A stretch of DNA of 64,000 nucleotides from Paenibacillus_E sp040812395 (GCF_040812395.1 NZ_JBFNXH010000001.1:124001-188000); one strand, 5' to 3'; shown: positions 48,301-57,016, counted from the first letter of the stretch. A program made the numbers and translations. The notes: a model not told the origin generated them from the letters alone.

Positions 48301-49619
48301 ATAATCCGGTTTTTGGTAACAGACAAGCCCGTCGTCTCGACGTCGAAAATGACATATGTGCCCTGTTTCAAGTCCACATCAGTAGGGTTTATAACAATGG
48401 GAACCGAATCGTTTACAACATTTGCTTCCAAGCCATAAATAACTTTGATCCCATGCTTTTTCGCAGCTTTTCCTGCATCAGGATAACATTGAATATTACT
48501 GTGGTCCGTAATGGCTATCGCTTTATGTCCCCATTTAGCTGCCATTTTTACATATTGATCGACAGGCGTAAGTGCATCCATCGTACTCATGGATGTGTGC
48601 AAATGAAACTCTACCCGCTTCTCCTCAGCATCGTCCATGCGATCTCTAGGAGCCATCACTTCATTGAGATCATTAGGAATCATAACGAGTTCTGGAATTG
48701 GCATAAAGCGGTCATACTCGACCTTACCCCGAGCTTTAATCCATGTGCCGTTAGCGAGCAGGCTCAGAATTTTCACATCGTCTTTGGTCTTAGCAAATAC
48801 TTTCATCGCCATAGAGTCGGAGAAATCTGTTAAGTTGAATGTAAACAACGTACTGCCGTTTCTCAATTCTTTGACATCCAGTCCAAACACAGTTCCCTGT
48901 ACGGTTACTTTCTTTTCTTCTTCTTGAATGTCTTTAAGTGGAGTTGGTATTTCTTTGATGTCATAGCCAATAACTAGTTTAAGATCGGTATCCGGAAGTT
49001 CAGATGCTTCTTCTTCCTGTTCGATTGACATCATGATCTCTTGTGTGACGCTTCTTTCAGCTTGTGTTCTTTGTTGTGCGAATTTTTCATACTCGGCTTC
49101 AATCTCACTCGTATCGCTAATTGCATATTTAACCGTAAGCTCTGTTTGAAAAAAATTATGAAAAAAATTGCGAATGAACATATCAATATTCTTTTTCTTC
49201 GCAAGCTCAAGCCCAATTTGATCGAGCATGATAAGCGTTAGCGAATTGCCTTCTATCTCAAATTTCGCTTTACTCATCCAACCATTGATCGACACCACTT
49301 CACGTTGCAGCCAATCTATAAAAAGGCTCCAGTATTCATGTACAAGAGCCGACGTCTCCGCTTCCTCGAATCGCCAAATAAAGCGAATTTTTGCAATTTG
49401 AGCAAATTTTTCTTGAATCATTTTACAAAAAGAACGGTATATGTTCTGAGGCACCAATTCATTTTTCACTAAATAAAAGGTCCAGTCGCGATTTTTACGG
49501 CTAATTTCTACTTGATCGATGTACCCTTCCGCAAAAAATGACCGCACAACATCGGCCGGAATCTCGGCTTGCTGCATCAAAAGCTCAAAGCGATTCCGTT
49601 TGTCAGCCAAATTACTCAT
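45309..49619 (-). CDS. polC: DNA polymerase III alpha subunit, PolC type
   Basis: PolC is the Gram-positive replicative polymerase with a built-in proofreading exonuclease. The 1436-residue protein has an N-terminal OB region (about 190-330), a PHP domain (EFHLHTSMSTMDALTPVDQY near 340), a DEDD 3'-5' exonuclease inserted in it (YVIFDVETTGLSVTKNRIIE near 425), a zinc-binding loop (CNSCRHSEWFLDG...CPSCG near 910-945), and the polymerase palm with PDIDLNFSG near 970. I chose the ATG at 49617-49619 with GGGGAGG 8 bases upstream; the longer frame runs back into proS. No promoter of its own is obvious. Confidence 0.98.
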   Translation of the reverse strand: MSNLADKRNRFELLMQQAEIPADVVRSFFAEGYIDQVEISRKNRDWTFYLVKNELVPQNIYRSFCKMIQEKFAQIAKIRFIWRFEEAETSALVHEYWSLFIDWLQREVVSINGWMSKAKFEIEGNSLTLIMLDQIGLELAKKKNIDMFIRNFFHNFFQTELTVKYAISDTSEIEAEYEKFAQQRTQAERSVTQEIMMSIEQEEEASELPDTDLKLVIGYDIKEIPTPLKDIQEEEKKVTVQGTVFGLDVKELRNGSTLFTFNLTDFSDSMAMKVFAKTKDDVKILSLLANGTWIKARGKVEYDRFMPIPELVMIPNDLNEVMAPRDRMDDAEEKRVEFHLHTSMSTMDALTPVDQYVKMAAKWGHKAIAITDHSNIQCYPDAGKAAKKHGIKVIYGLEANVVNDSVPIVINPTDVDLKQGTYVIFDVETTGLSVTKNRIIELAGVKMQDGKEIDRFATFINPHEKIPYNIQQLTNINDDMVKDAPDIEEELPKFVEFVGDAVLVAHNARFDMGFLQTNLKRMGLPEVTNSALDTLELARFLFPSMKNHRLNTLSDKFKVSLDNHHRAIDDSIALGFVLYHLINEACDRQITNLNKLNDYVGTDLSNQRPFHCCIYALNAVGKKNLFRLISLSHTEYLQRTASIPKSVLVELRDGLLITSGCEKGEFFEAVLNKSAEEAEQVAEFYDILEIQPVSYNMHLVDKGLVGSVEDLENAVRRVCEIGYKSGKPVIATGNVHYLHPREKVCRDITINGITGFSPLKGMKKPDAHFRTTKEMLEEFKFLGEEKAYEVVIRSTNDLADRFESLELFPDKLFTPIIEGADEEIRNTCYDTAKRIYGEELPEVITARLEKELVPIIKYGFSANYLISERLVKKSNEDGYLVGSRGSVGSSVVAMMLGISEVNPLPPHYICNSCRHSEWFLDGSVPSGFDLPNKICPSCGENLKGDGHDIPFETFLGFKGDKVPDIDLNFSGVYQPVAHNYTKTIFGEKNVFRAGTIGTVAEKTAFGFVKKYEEEQGQKWRGAELSRLASGCTGVKRSTGQHPGGIVVVPDYIEVDDITPVQYPADDKNSEWKTTHFDYHAFDANLLKLDILGHDDPTMMRMLQDLTGIDPTTIPMNDAKAMSIFSSTNALGVSPEQIRSSVATYGVPEMGTKFVRQMLQETQPSSFADLLQISGLSHGTGVWLGNAQELIKKGICNIKTVIGCRDDIMLYLIYKAGMDAGLAFKITESVRKGKGLTDEWKEEMKRCNVPAWYIESCERIEYMFPKAHAAAYVISAVRTAYFKVYHPIAYYATYFSVRAADFDLELLCQGYDAILKRLIEIEEKGFQALPKEKAMVSILEMSLEMTSRGFSFKPIDIYRSDASRFIIDGTSLIPPFAALQGIGENAAKNIAAAKEEGDFLSVEDFQNRSKASKTIIELLASMGCFRGMPESNQLSLF

Positions 49620-49643
49620 GAACGTCCTCCCCGTAAAAATACG

Positions 49644-49678
49644 AAGGGCAAAGGAGATGGTGCATTCCGTTTGCCCTT
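49644..49678 (-). terminator. Hairpin between proS and polC
   Basis: AAGGGCAAA pairs with TTTGCCCTT (9 pairs, 17-base loop) after the proS stop. The minus strand continues CGTATTTTTACGGGG into the polC RBS. Probably a partial terminator. Confidence 0.5.
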
Positions 49679-49687
49679 TGTTTATAA

Positions 49688-51136
49688 TTAATAGCTTCTG
49701 CCAAATAATACCGTATGCTTCGAAGTTTCGCCGCATACAAGGCAAGTCGGCTTCGTTTCTGATGGATTGAACGGAATGTTCCGACTAGTTGCGCCTGTCT
49801 CTTCCTTCACTTGTGCTTCGCATGCATCGGAACCGCACCAGCCTGCCAAAGCAAAACCACGTTTGCTTTCCAGGAATGTTTTAAACTCATCGATCGTATC
49901 GACAGTTATATAATGCTCGTCACGGAACTGCTTCGCTTTATCATACATCTGCTGATGAATCTCAGCAAGCAAATTTTCAATTTCCTCAACGAAATTCGCC
50001 TGCGCAACAATTTTCTTCTCGCCCGTTACGCGGGACACTAGAACGACTTGTCCATTCTCCATATCACGCGGCCCTAGTTCGACGCGAATCGGTACGCCGC
50101 GCATTTCGTATTCATTAAATTTCCAGCCTGGGCTTTGATCTGCGCGATCGTCGACCTTCACGCGAACACCGGCTTTCTTCAGCTGCGCATACAGCTCATC
50201 GACCCGACCAATGACTTGCTCTCTTGTTTTAGGTGGTCCAATTGGAATCATGACGACTTGTGTTGGCGCCACTTTAGGCGGAAGCGCGAGTCCACGATCA
50301 TCACCATGCACCATAATCAGCGCACCGATCAGGCGCGTACTCACTCCCCAGGAGGTCGTGTGTGCGAATTGATGCTGATTCTCACGGTCTAAAAACTTAA
50401 TATCAAAAGCGACGGCGAAGTTCGTACCCAAGTAGTGGGATGTTCCCGCTTGAACCGCTTTTCCATCCTTCATCATGGCTTCAATCGAGAACGTATCCAA
50501 AGCGCCGGCAAATTTCTCTGATGGAGTTTTCTGCCCGATAATAACAGGAATCGCTAAGAAATTTTCAGCAAAATCACGGTACACTTCGAGCATTTGCATG
50601 GTTTCACGGCGTGCATCTTGCTCGTCTTCATGTGCGGTATGGCCTTCTTGCCACAGAAACTCCGTTGTGCGAAGAAACGGCAATGTGCGCTTCTCCCAAC
50701 GTACAACATTGGCCCACTGATTGATGAGTAGTGGAAGATCTCGATAAGAGTTAATCCATTCCGCATACATATGACCTATCATCGTCTCCGATGTCGGACG
50801 AATAGCTAAGCGCTCCTCCAGCTTTTCACCGCCTGCTTCTGTTACCCAAGGCAACTCAGGGTTGAAGCCTTCTACGTGCTCTTTTTCCTTTTGGAAAAAG
50901 CTCTCAGGAATAAACAAAGGGAAATATGCGTTGCGATGGCCTGTTTCCTTGAAACGGCTGTCAAGCTCTCGCTGAATGTTCTCCCAAATTTCGTAACCAT
51001 CGGGCTTGAAAACAATACAGCCGCGAACAGGCGAATAGCTCATCAAGTCCGCTTTCTTAATAACATCTATGTACCAACGGGAGAAATCCTCTCCCTGAGG
51101 TGTAATTTCTTTGACAAATTGCTTCTCGTTTGACAT
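49688..51136 (-). CDS. proS: Prolyl-tRNA synthetase, archaeal/eukaryote-like short type
   Basis: This class II synthetase charges tRNA-Pro. At 482 residues it is the type without the editing insertion and with a C-terminal zinc-binding domain (ProS type 3). It has the motif 2 region VVRWEKRTLPFLRTTEFLWQ (about 143-162), HEDEQDARRE, TSWGVSTRLIGALIMVHGDD near 262-281, and C-terminal cysteines in AGWCGSDACEAQVKEETG and CLVCGE, ending in an aromatic LFGRSY. B. subtilis has the longer bacterial-type enzyme at this locus. The ATG at 51134-51136 has AGGAGGAA upstream. No T-box leader is visible. Confidence 0.95.
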   Translation of the reverse strand: MSNEKQFVKEITPQGEDFSRWYIDVIKKADLMSYSPVRGCIVFKPDGYEIWENIQRELDSRFKETGHRNAYFPLFIPESFFQKEKEHVEGFNPELPWVTEAGGEKLEERLAIRPTSETMIGHMYAEWINSYRDLPLLINQWANVVRWEKRTLPFLRTTEFLWQEGHTAHEDEQDARRETMQMLEVYRDFAENFLAIPVIIGQKTPSEKFAGALDTFSIEAMMKDGKAVQAGTSHYLGTNFAVAFDIKFLDRENQHQFAHTTSWGVSTRLIGALIMVHGDDRGLALPPKVAPTQVVMIPIGPPKTREQVIGRVDELYAQLKKAGVRVKVDDRADQSPGWKFNEYEMRGVPIRVELGPRDMENGQVVLVSRVTGEKKIVAQANFVEEIENLLAEIHQQMYDKAKQFRDEHYITVDTIDEFKTFLESKRGFALAGWCGSDACEAQVKEETGATSRNIPFNPSETKPTCLVCGETSKHTVLFGRSY

Positions 51137-51184
51137 AAATTCCTCCTAAGAGTTTTGCTGGAGCAAAACTTGCATCGTAAACAT

Positions 51185-52444
51185 CTAACCTTTTATTAAT
51201 CTTAAAATATCATTATACGTTACCGCAACCATAAGCAGCATGAGCAAAGCGAAGCCGATAAAATGCACCATACTCTCTCGATTCGGGTCAATCGGCTTAC
51301 CGCGCAGCGCTTCTAACCCCATAAATAATAAGCGGCTGCCATCCAAAGCAGGTATAGGCAATAGATTGAAAATTCCCAAGTACAAACTAAGCGTAGCTGC
51401 CCATGAGATCAGATAAGTCATACCAAGCTTCGCGAACTCGGCCGACACTTGAGCAGTGCGTACAGGGCCTCCCAGATCATCCAGCTTAAACTGAAGCATA
51501 ACGAGTTTTTGCAAGCCAGTAACGATACCAATGGTCGTTCCCACTACTTGCTCATACGTCCCTTTCATGACTTCACTGAAGGTAGCGCTTCTGCGGTCCC
51601 CAGAAATAACAACGCCAAGTTTTCCTGTACCAGCTTCCAATTCAGGTGTTACTTGTATGGTAATTGGGTTACCCGCTCGATCCACTATCCACGTCATTTG
51701 TTTGCCCGCCGATTGTTGAATAGCTGTAACTAACTTCTCGCGGTCATCGCCAATTGGCTGGTTATCAATAGACATAATAATATCGCCTTTATGCAGTCCG
51801 GCTTTCTCCCCGGCCTTGCCAGCAATCACAGAATCCAATTTCACATTCGTAAACACGCCTGACATAATAACTACAATAAGAAACAAAACAATCGCAAGCA
51901 AGAAATTCATAACAGGCCCCATCACGATGGCAAGCGCCCTTTGCCCTACTGTCTTGCTCCCAAACTGGCGGTCATAAGGTGCAATTTGCGTTTCTGTTCC
52001 TTTCGCTACCATCATGGCTTGCGGTTCAACAGGATAAGTTACACGTTCTCCATCAACATCAATCTTCACTTGCAGGCTTCTTTCCAAATCAATCTGCTCA
52101 ACTGTGCCTATGATGACATTAGATCGCCGGTCCAGTTGATCTAAGTAAAGAGCTGTCACTTGATTGGATTTGTTGAGTTGAAGGGCAATGGTCTGACCGG
52201 GGTTAACTTGCACAATTTCCGGATCTTCACCAGCCATCCGCACGAACCCGCCGATCGGCAGTATGCGCAGCGTGTACCGGGTCTCGCCTTTCTTATATGA
52301 AAAAATCTTGGGTCCAAAACCGATCGCGAACTCCCTCACGAGAATGCCTGCTCGCTTGGCAAAGTAAAAGTGACCCCATTCATGAATCGTGACTAGAACA
52401 AAAAACAGCAATATCACTTTCAATCCAACTTCTATGGCTGACAA
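51185..52444 (-). CDS. rseP: Site-2 intramembrane metalloprotease RseP/RasP
   Basis: RseP (RasP, YluC) cleaves membrane-embedded anti-sigma factors, division proteins and signal peptides. The 419-residue protein has the active-site HEWGH in LFFVLVTIHEWGHFYFAKRA (about 14-33), at least four membrane helices, a PDZ domain (about 195-290, AGEKAGLHKGDIIMSIDNQP) and the C-terminal LLPIPALDGSRLLFMGLEAL motif (about 353-372). The TTG at 52442-52444 has AAGGAGG 9 bases upstream. It pairs with proS downstream, but here a 316-base gap separates it from dxr. Confidence 0.95.
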   Translation of the reverse strand: MSAIEVGLKVILLFFVLVTIHEWGHFYFAKRAGILVREFAIGFGPKIFSYKKGETRYTLRILPIGGFVRMAGEDPEIVQVNPGQTIALQLNKSNQVTALYLDQLDRRSNVIIGTVEQIDLERSLQVKIDVDGERVTYPVEPQAMMVAKGTETQIAPYDRQFGSKTVGQRALAIVMGPVMNFLLAIVLFLIVVIMSGVFTNVKLDSVIAGKAGEKAGLHKGDIIMSIDNQPIGDDREKLVTAIQQSAGKQMTWIVDRAGNPITIQVTPELEAGTGKLGVVISGDRRSATFSEVMKGTYEQVVGTTIGIVTGLQKLVMLQFKLDDLGGPVRTAQVSAEFAKLGMTYLISWAATLSLYLGIFNLLPIPALDGSRLLFMGLEALRGKPIDPNRESMVHFIGFALLMLLMVAVTYNDILRLIKG

Positions 52445-52760
52445 GTCGTATTTCCTCCTTAAAGTTTCACTTAGAAAACTTATATCGTAAGAGCAGCTGA
52501 GTTATCTTAAGATCGACCCAGTGCTTTCCGTCTATCATGGACAGCATGTTCTTAGATTACCATTATTGATCAAGTGAATACAAGCTATCCCCTATTAGCT
52601 CAATATACGATAAAGGAGTTTTATTTAGACTCTGTTTCCAGTCACCCAGACATTTGATTGATTGAAAAAAGAGCTGAGCCATCCATGCTGACTTGAGCTC
52701 TCTTTCATTCGTAAGAAAACTACTCACGAACCTTATTCCGCTTACTTAATTGGTAGAGGG
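52445..52760 (-). other. Gene-free interval between dxr and rseP
   Basis: This stretch holds the dxr terminator at its right end (52664-52701), a perfect palindrome ATCTTAAGAT near 52506-52515 and no coding frame. Candidate promoter pieces (TTGAGC with TATTCA 17 bases on, around 52580-52610 on the minus strand) are too weak to call. I see no T-box features for the downstream proS. Confidence 0.4.
52664..52701 (-). terminator. Intrinsic terminator after dxr
   Basis: Minus-strand AGAGCT pairs with AGCTCT (52670-52701) enclosing an inner AGCATGGATGGCT stem, followed by TTTTTTC. Confidence 0.75.
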
Positions 52761-53909
52761 TTAGAATTGAAGGGATGCTGCATAAGCTCTCGCCCATTCA
52801 TCTTGTTCCTGAATACGTTCAAGCGACGGCTGTGCATAGGATTCATGCTGTTGCAGCACACTTTCTATCACTTGTTCGATCTGCAGAAATGTAATTTCAC
52901 GATTCAAGAAGCGCGCCACAGCCACTTCGTTTGCAGCATTGAATACAGTTGGCGAAGTGCCGCTCTGCCTGCCACATTCAAAAGCCATTCGCAAACAAGG
53001 ATACCGTTCATAGTCCATCTCACGGAAATGCAGTTTACCAAACTCAGCCAAATTCAGACGCTTTGTCGGCGTTTCATATCGCTGAGGATAGGTTAAAGCA
53101 TATTGAATCGGAACTCGCATATCCGGATTTCCTAGCTGAGCAATCACGCTGTTATCGACGAATTCCACGTAGGAATGAATAACGCTTTCAGGATGAATCA
53201 GCACATCAATTTGATCATAGGTGAGATCGAACAGCCAACGAGCTTCAATGACCTCTAACCCTTTGTTAACCATGGTCGCAGAGTCAATGGTAATCTTAGC
53301 GCCCATCGACCAGTTGGGATGCTGCAAGGCTTGCTCGACTGTCACGCCTTCCAATTCATTCCGTGTCCGATCACGAAAAGAGCCGCCTGAAGCTGTAATT
53401 GTTATCTTGGCTACCCCTGCGCGCTGTTCACCGTTCAAACATTGAAAAATAGCTGAGTGTTCACTGTCAATAGGCAGCATTGCAACACCCTTACGTTTCA
53501 CAGCTTCAGTCACGATATGCCCCGCACTGACCAAAGTTTCTTTATTCGCTAGTCCAATGTGTTTACCGGCTTCAATCGCCGCCAGTGTCGGTTTCAATCC
53601 TTGACTGCCAACAAGTGCAGTTACCAAAACTTCTGCATCCGTTGAGGCAGCAACTTCCATCAAGCCCTCTTCACCGAATAAAACTCTTGTTTCAGATGGG
53701 ACGTGTAGCGCCACTTCCTCGGCTAACGCCCGCGTCGCCACCGAGACTAGTTTCGGACGAAACTTTTTCGCTTGTTCAATAACCAGCTTGCTATTAAACC
53801 CGCCGGATATTGCTTCAACTTGAAAACGTTCAGGAGCATGCGCAACAATATCCAATGTTTGCGTACCTATTGAGCCTGTAGAACCCAAGATCGCTATACG
53901 TTTTGCCAT
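52761..53909 (-). CDS. dxr: 1-deoxy-D-xylulose 5-phosphate reductoisomerase (Dxr)
   Basis: Dxr converts DXP to MEP, the committed step of the non-mevalonate isoprenoid pathway that feeds undecaprenyl phosphate and menaquinone. The 382-residue protein has the NADPH motif IAILGSTGSIGTQTLDIV (5-22), NKETLVSAG near 122, the substrate-binding PIDSEHSAIFQCL near 146 and ASGGSFRDRTRNEL near 173. The ATG at 53907-53909 has AGAGGTGG upstream. It lies 21 bases after cdsA, so the two are cotranscribed. Confidence 0.97.
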   Translation of the reverse strand: MAKRIAILGSTGSIGTQTLDIVAHAPERFQVEAISGGFNSKLVIEQAKKFRPKLVSVATRALAEEVALHVPSETRVLFGEEGLMEVAASTDAEVLVTALVGSQGLKPTLAAIEAGKHIGLANKETLVSAGHIVTEAVKRKGVAMLPIDSEHSAIFQCLNGEQRAGVAKITITASGGSFRDRTRNELEGVTVEQALQHPNWSMGAKITIDSATMVNKGLEVIEARWLFDLTYDQIDVLIHPESVIHSYVEFVDNSVIAQLGNPDMRVPIQYALTYPQRYETPTKRLNLAEFGKLHFREMDYERYPCLRMAFECGRQSGTSPTVFNAANEVAVARFLNREITFLQIEQVIESVLQQHESYAQPSLERIQEQDEWARAYAASLQF

Positions 53910-53930
53910 AAGCCACCTCTACATCTGCGA

Positions 53931-54725
53931 TTAATGGGGAATAATGCCCAGCCAAAAAATAAATGGGAATACAATTAACCAACTATCCATCCGATCCAGC
54001 ACGCCACCATGACCAGGAAGTAAATTCCCTGTATCTTTAATTCCTTTTACCCGTTTATAAGCAGATTGAATCAGATCCCCGATTTGACCGACAATCGCTA
54101 TCACAAAGCCTAGCAGCAGAGCTTTACCTACAGATAGCAGATCAGGCGCATACCAAGCAAATCCTAGTGCAACCAGCATAGAAATTACAATGCCGCCAAC
54201 GGCCCCTTCAATCGATTTCTTTGGACTGATTTGCGGCCATAACGGATGCTTGCCGATCTTTGAACCGACAAAATATGCACCTGAATCTGTCGCCCAAATA
54301 CAAACAAATACGACGATTGACCAAAACAATCCATGATCCGCCAAACGCGCAGTGATCATATAATTAAATCCGAGCCCGATATAAATAGCGCCAAGTAAAA
54401 TAATTGAAACCTGATCTATGGTAATCTTATTTTTGGAAGCTACGGTGATAAAAAGGAGAACGAACATCGCAAGCCATATCACGGCCGTGGAATTAACAGG
54501 AAGAGTCAGGCCCACCATCTCCCACGGAATAACAAGGAGCAGAAGTGCAACTAGACCCGTAATTGAGGATAATTTTAAGGGTGTAAACCCATTCATTTGA
54601 ATATATTCCCGATAACCAATAATCGAGACAAGTACAATCAACCCTGCGTACCAATAACTGCCCAATACAAGCAACGTAATAAAAACAATGCCTGCTATAA
54701 TCCCTGTGACGATCCTCTGCTTCAA
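53931..54725 (-). CDS. cdsA: Phosphatidate cytidylyltransferase (CdsA)
   Basis: CdsA makes CDP-diacylglycerol from phosphatidic acid and CTP, the precursor used by PgsA elsewhere in this window. The 264-residue integral membrane protein has about seven or eight hydrophobic helices and the C-terminal signature SAYKRVKGIKDTGNLLPGHG (about 222-241) followed by GGVLDRMDSWL. The TTG at 54723-54725 has GGGGGAG 7 bases upstream. It lies between uppS and dxr. Confidence 0.96.
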   Translation of the reverse strand: MKQRIVTGIIAGIVFITLLVLGSYWYAGLIVLVSIIGYREYIQMNGFTPLKLSSITGLVALLLLVIPWEMVGLTLPVNSTAVIWLAMFVLLFITVASKNKITIDQVSIILLGAIYIGLGFNYMITARLADHGLFWSIVVFVCIWATDSGAYFVGSKIGKHPLWPQISPKKSIEGAVGGIVISMLVALGFAWYAPDLLSVGKALLLGFVIAIVGQIGDLIQSAYKRVKGIKDTGNLLPGHGGVLDRMDSWLIVFPFIFWLGIIPH

Positions 54726-54810
54726 GTTAGACTCCCCCTAGATGAAAAACCGGCATATCGGCGCCCTTTGATAAATATACAAACTTAAAGAAGAGTACGT
54801 AGCAGTTAAT

Positions 54811-55578
54811 CTAAATACCACCGTATCTTCTCGCACGCCGCTGATATTCGGCAATGGCTTGCATGAACAATGCCTCTGTAAATTCAGGCCAGTAGGCCTC
54901 TGTGAACCAGAGCTCGGAATAAGCCAACTGCCATAAAAGGAAATTACTTAAGCGCAGCTCGCCGCTCGTTCGAATTAACAAATCCGGGTCTGGCAAGTCG
55001 GACGTCAACATATAAGATGAGAAACAAGCCTCATCAACGTCATCGATTTGAAGTTTCCCCTTCTGGACGTCACGAATCATATCGTGTATACCAGCGATCA
55101 TCTCTTTACGACCACCATAATTTAAAGCAAAATTCAATATAAGTCCCGTGTTATCTTTCGTACGTTCAATAGCACCTTCTATCGCTTTCAACGTATAGTC
55201 AGGCAAACCGTCTTTCCAGCCGGTCATACGAATACGGATATTATTTTGAATAAGCTCTTCGATCTCCAAAGGAAAAAACTCCTGAGGAAGCTTCATTAAG
55301 AATTCCACTTCTTCTTTGGGTCTCTTCCAATTCTCAGTAGAAAAAGCATACATCGTTAATACTTTGACACCGATATCATTTGCTGCCATTGTAATCTTCT
55401 TAACATTTTTCATTCCGGAATGATGCCCAGCAACTCGGGGCAAACCACGTTGTTTTGCCCATCGACCATTGCCATCCATTATGATTGCTACATGTTCAGG
55501 CACATTGTCCAAGTCAATGTCAAGATGATCGGTTTCCTTTGCAGTATTCCCCAGCCATTTTTTTAACGGTTTAAGCAT
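54811..55578 (-). CDS. uppS: Isoprenyl transferase (undecaprenyl diphosphate synthase)
   Basis: UppS elongates farnesyl diphosphate with cis isoprene units to the C55 carrier for cell-wall synthesis. The 255-residue protein has the family signature HVAIIMDGNGRWAKQRGLPR (about 29-48) with the catalytic Asp in MDGNGRW, AFSTENWKRPKEEV near 85, and the C-terminal DPDLLIRTSGELRLSNFLLW (about 198-217). The ATG at 55576-55578 has GGGAGG 7 bases upstream; the frame continues to 55593 without need. It follows frr across a terminator. Confidence 0.97.
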   Translation of the reverse strand: MLKPLKKWLGNTAKETDHLDIDLDNVPEHVAIIMDGNGRWAKQRGLPRVAGHHSGMKNVKKITMAANDIGVKVLTMYAFSTENWKRPKEEVEFLMKLPQEFFPLEIEELIQNNIRIRMTGWKDGLPDYTLKAIEGAIERTKDNTGLILNFALNYGGRKEMIAGIHDMIRDVQKGKLQIDDVDEACFSSYMLTSDLPDPDLLIRTSGELRLSNFLLWQLAYSELWFTEAYWPEFTEALFMQAIAEYQRRARRYGGI

Positions 55579-55605
55579 TCTTGTTCCTCCCATCTAGGGA
55601 AAGAT

Positions 55606-55634
55606 GAAAAACCCCCAGTAAATACCCGGGGGGC
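55606..55634 (-). terminator. Intrinsic terminator after frr
   Basis: Minus-strand CCCCC and GGGGG enclose an inner CGGG/CT segment (55612-55633), followed by TTTTTC. Confidence 0.8.
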
Positions 55635-55643
55635 ATATCTATC

Positions 55644-56198
55644 TTATACTTCCATAATTTCTTTTTCTTTTGCAGCTAGCACTTTCTCAACTTCCGCTAC
55701 GAATTTATCCGTAAATTTCTGAATATCTTCCTGATGCTTACGGGATTCATCTTCGGAAATACCTGCTTTTTCAAGCTTTTTAATGTCATCGTTAGCGTCA
55801 CGACGAATGTTACGAATAGCAATTTTCGCTTCTTCACCGAATTTTTTGGTCATCTTCACAAGATCCGCACGGCGTTCTTCGGTTAAAGCCGGAATAACAA
55901 TTCGAATGACAGTACCATCGTTAGAAGGGGTTAATCCCAAATCGGATTTCATGATCGCCTTCTCGATTGAAGTCATCGAACTTTTGTCCCAAGGTTGAAT
56001 CAATAATGTTCGTGAATCCGGTGTAGTCAGATTTGCAAGTTGATTAACCGGCGTCATCGCTCCGTAGTACTCGACTTGAATCCGATCTAAAAGTGAAGGC
56101 GTAGCTCGACCGGCACGCAGTGAAGTCAAGTCTCTTTTCAAAGCGCCTATCGCTTTATCCATACGGTCTTCGGCATTTTTTTTAATGGCTTGCGGCAT
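55644..56198 (-). CDS. frr: Ribosome recycling factor
   Basis: Frr splits post-termination ribosomes together with EF-G. The 184-residue protein is typical (ALKRDLTSLRAGRATPSLLD near 17-36, DRIQVEYYGAMTPVNQLANL near 36-55, IPALTEERRADLVKMTKKFG near 102-121). The ATG at 56196-56198 lies only 2 bases after the pyrH stop, so the two are cotranscribed, with GGGAGTG upstream. A strong terminator follows. Confidence 0.98.
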   Translation of the reverse strand: MPQAIKKNAEDRMDKAIGALKRDLTSLRAGRATPSLLDRIQVEYYGAMTPVNQLANLTTPDSRTLLIQPWDKSSMTSIEKAIMKSDLGLTPSNDGTVIRIVIPALTEERRADLVKMTKKFGEEAKIAIRNIRRDANDDIKKLEKAGISEDESRKHQEDIQKFTDKFVAEVEKVLAAKEKEIMEV

Positions 56199-56200
56199 GG

Positions 56201-56926
56201 TTAGACACTCCCTTTAACTGTAGTCCCAATTTTCTCGCCAAGGACAACGCGTTTGATATTCCCTTTCTCGGTAATGGAGAACACCACTAATGGGATGTTA
56301 TTGTCCATACACAGGGAAGAAGCGGTGGAGTCCATGACACCGAGATTGTTGCTAATTACTTCCATATACGTCAAAGTATCATATTTCTTCGCTGACGGAT
56401 CTTTAAAAGGGTCGGCAGAGTACACGCCATCCACTTTATTTTTAGCCATCAGAATAACTTCCGCTTCAATTTCAGCCGCTCTTAAAGCCGCTGTCGTGTC
56501 TGTCGAGAAGTACGGATTTCCGGTTCCAGCCGCGAAAATAACGACTCTTCCCTTCTCCAAATGACGAATTGCTTTTCTACGAATGTACGGCTCTGCAACC
56601 TGCTGCATGGTGATTGAAGATTGAACCCTTGTCGGTACTTCAATCGTTTCGAGTGCGTCCTGCAGCGCCAGGGAGTTCATCACTGTAGCCAACATGCCCA
56701 TATAGTCCGCTGTTGCTCGGTCCATACCTTTCTCGCTTCCAGCAATCCCTCTCCAGATGTTGCCTCCGCCTACGACGATGGCTACTTCCACATTTAATTG
56801 CACAACTTCTTTCACTTGTTGTGCGATTGAGGTAATGACTTCAGAATCGATGCCGTAGCCCTGCTGTCCAGCCAAAGCTTCTCCACTTAGCTTGAGTATC
56901 ACTCTTTTATAAAAAGGTTGCTCCAA
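56201..56926 (-). CDS. pyrH: UMP kinase (PyrH)
   Basis: PyrH phosphorylates UMP to UDP in a hexameric, GTP-activated enzyme of the amino-acid kinase family. The 241-residue protein has KRVILKLSGEALAGQQGYGI (7-26), VVGGGNIWRG near 52, MDRATADYMGMLATVMNSLA near 68-87 and a C-terminal SLCMDNNIPLVVF segment near 208. I chose TTG at 56924-56926 (MEQPFYKRVILK) because CGGAGG lies 9 bases upstream; the frame opens at a TTG at 56947 without an RBS. frr follows after 2 bases. Confidence 0.96.
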   Translation of the reverse strand: MEQPFYKRVILKLSGEALAGQQGYGIDSEVITSIAQQVKEVVQLNVEVAIVVGGGNIWRGIAGSEKGMDRATADYMGMLATVMNSLALQDALETIEVPTRVQSSITMQQVAEPYIRRKAIRHLEKGRVVIFAAGTGNPYFSTDTTAALRAAEIEAEVILMAKNKVDGVYSADPFKDPSAKKYDTLTYMEVISNNLGVMDSTASSLCMDNNIPLVVFSITEKGNIKRVVLGEKIGTTVKGSV

Positions 56927-56973
56927 CTCGTATACCCTCCGTTTCAATAGGTGAACAGGTGTTGCTCAGTAGC

Positions 56974-57000
56974 TAAAAAAGAAGGAACACCAAGTGTTCC
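56974..57000 (-). terminator. Intrinsic terminator after tsf
   Basis: GGAACAC and GTGTTCC with a 3-base loop (56984-57000); the minus strand continues TTCTTTTTTAGC. Confidence 0.85.
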
Positions 57001-57016
57001 ATCTTTACCGTAGCTA

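Noticed and set aside
51137..52760. Possible T-box leader for proS
   Set aside because: No T-box sequence, specifier stem or terminator/antiterminator pair is visible before proS or rseP.
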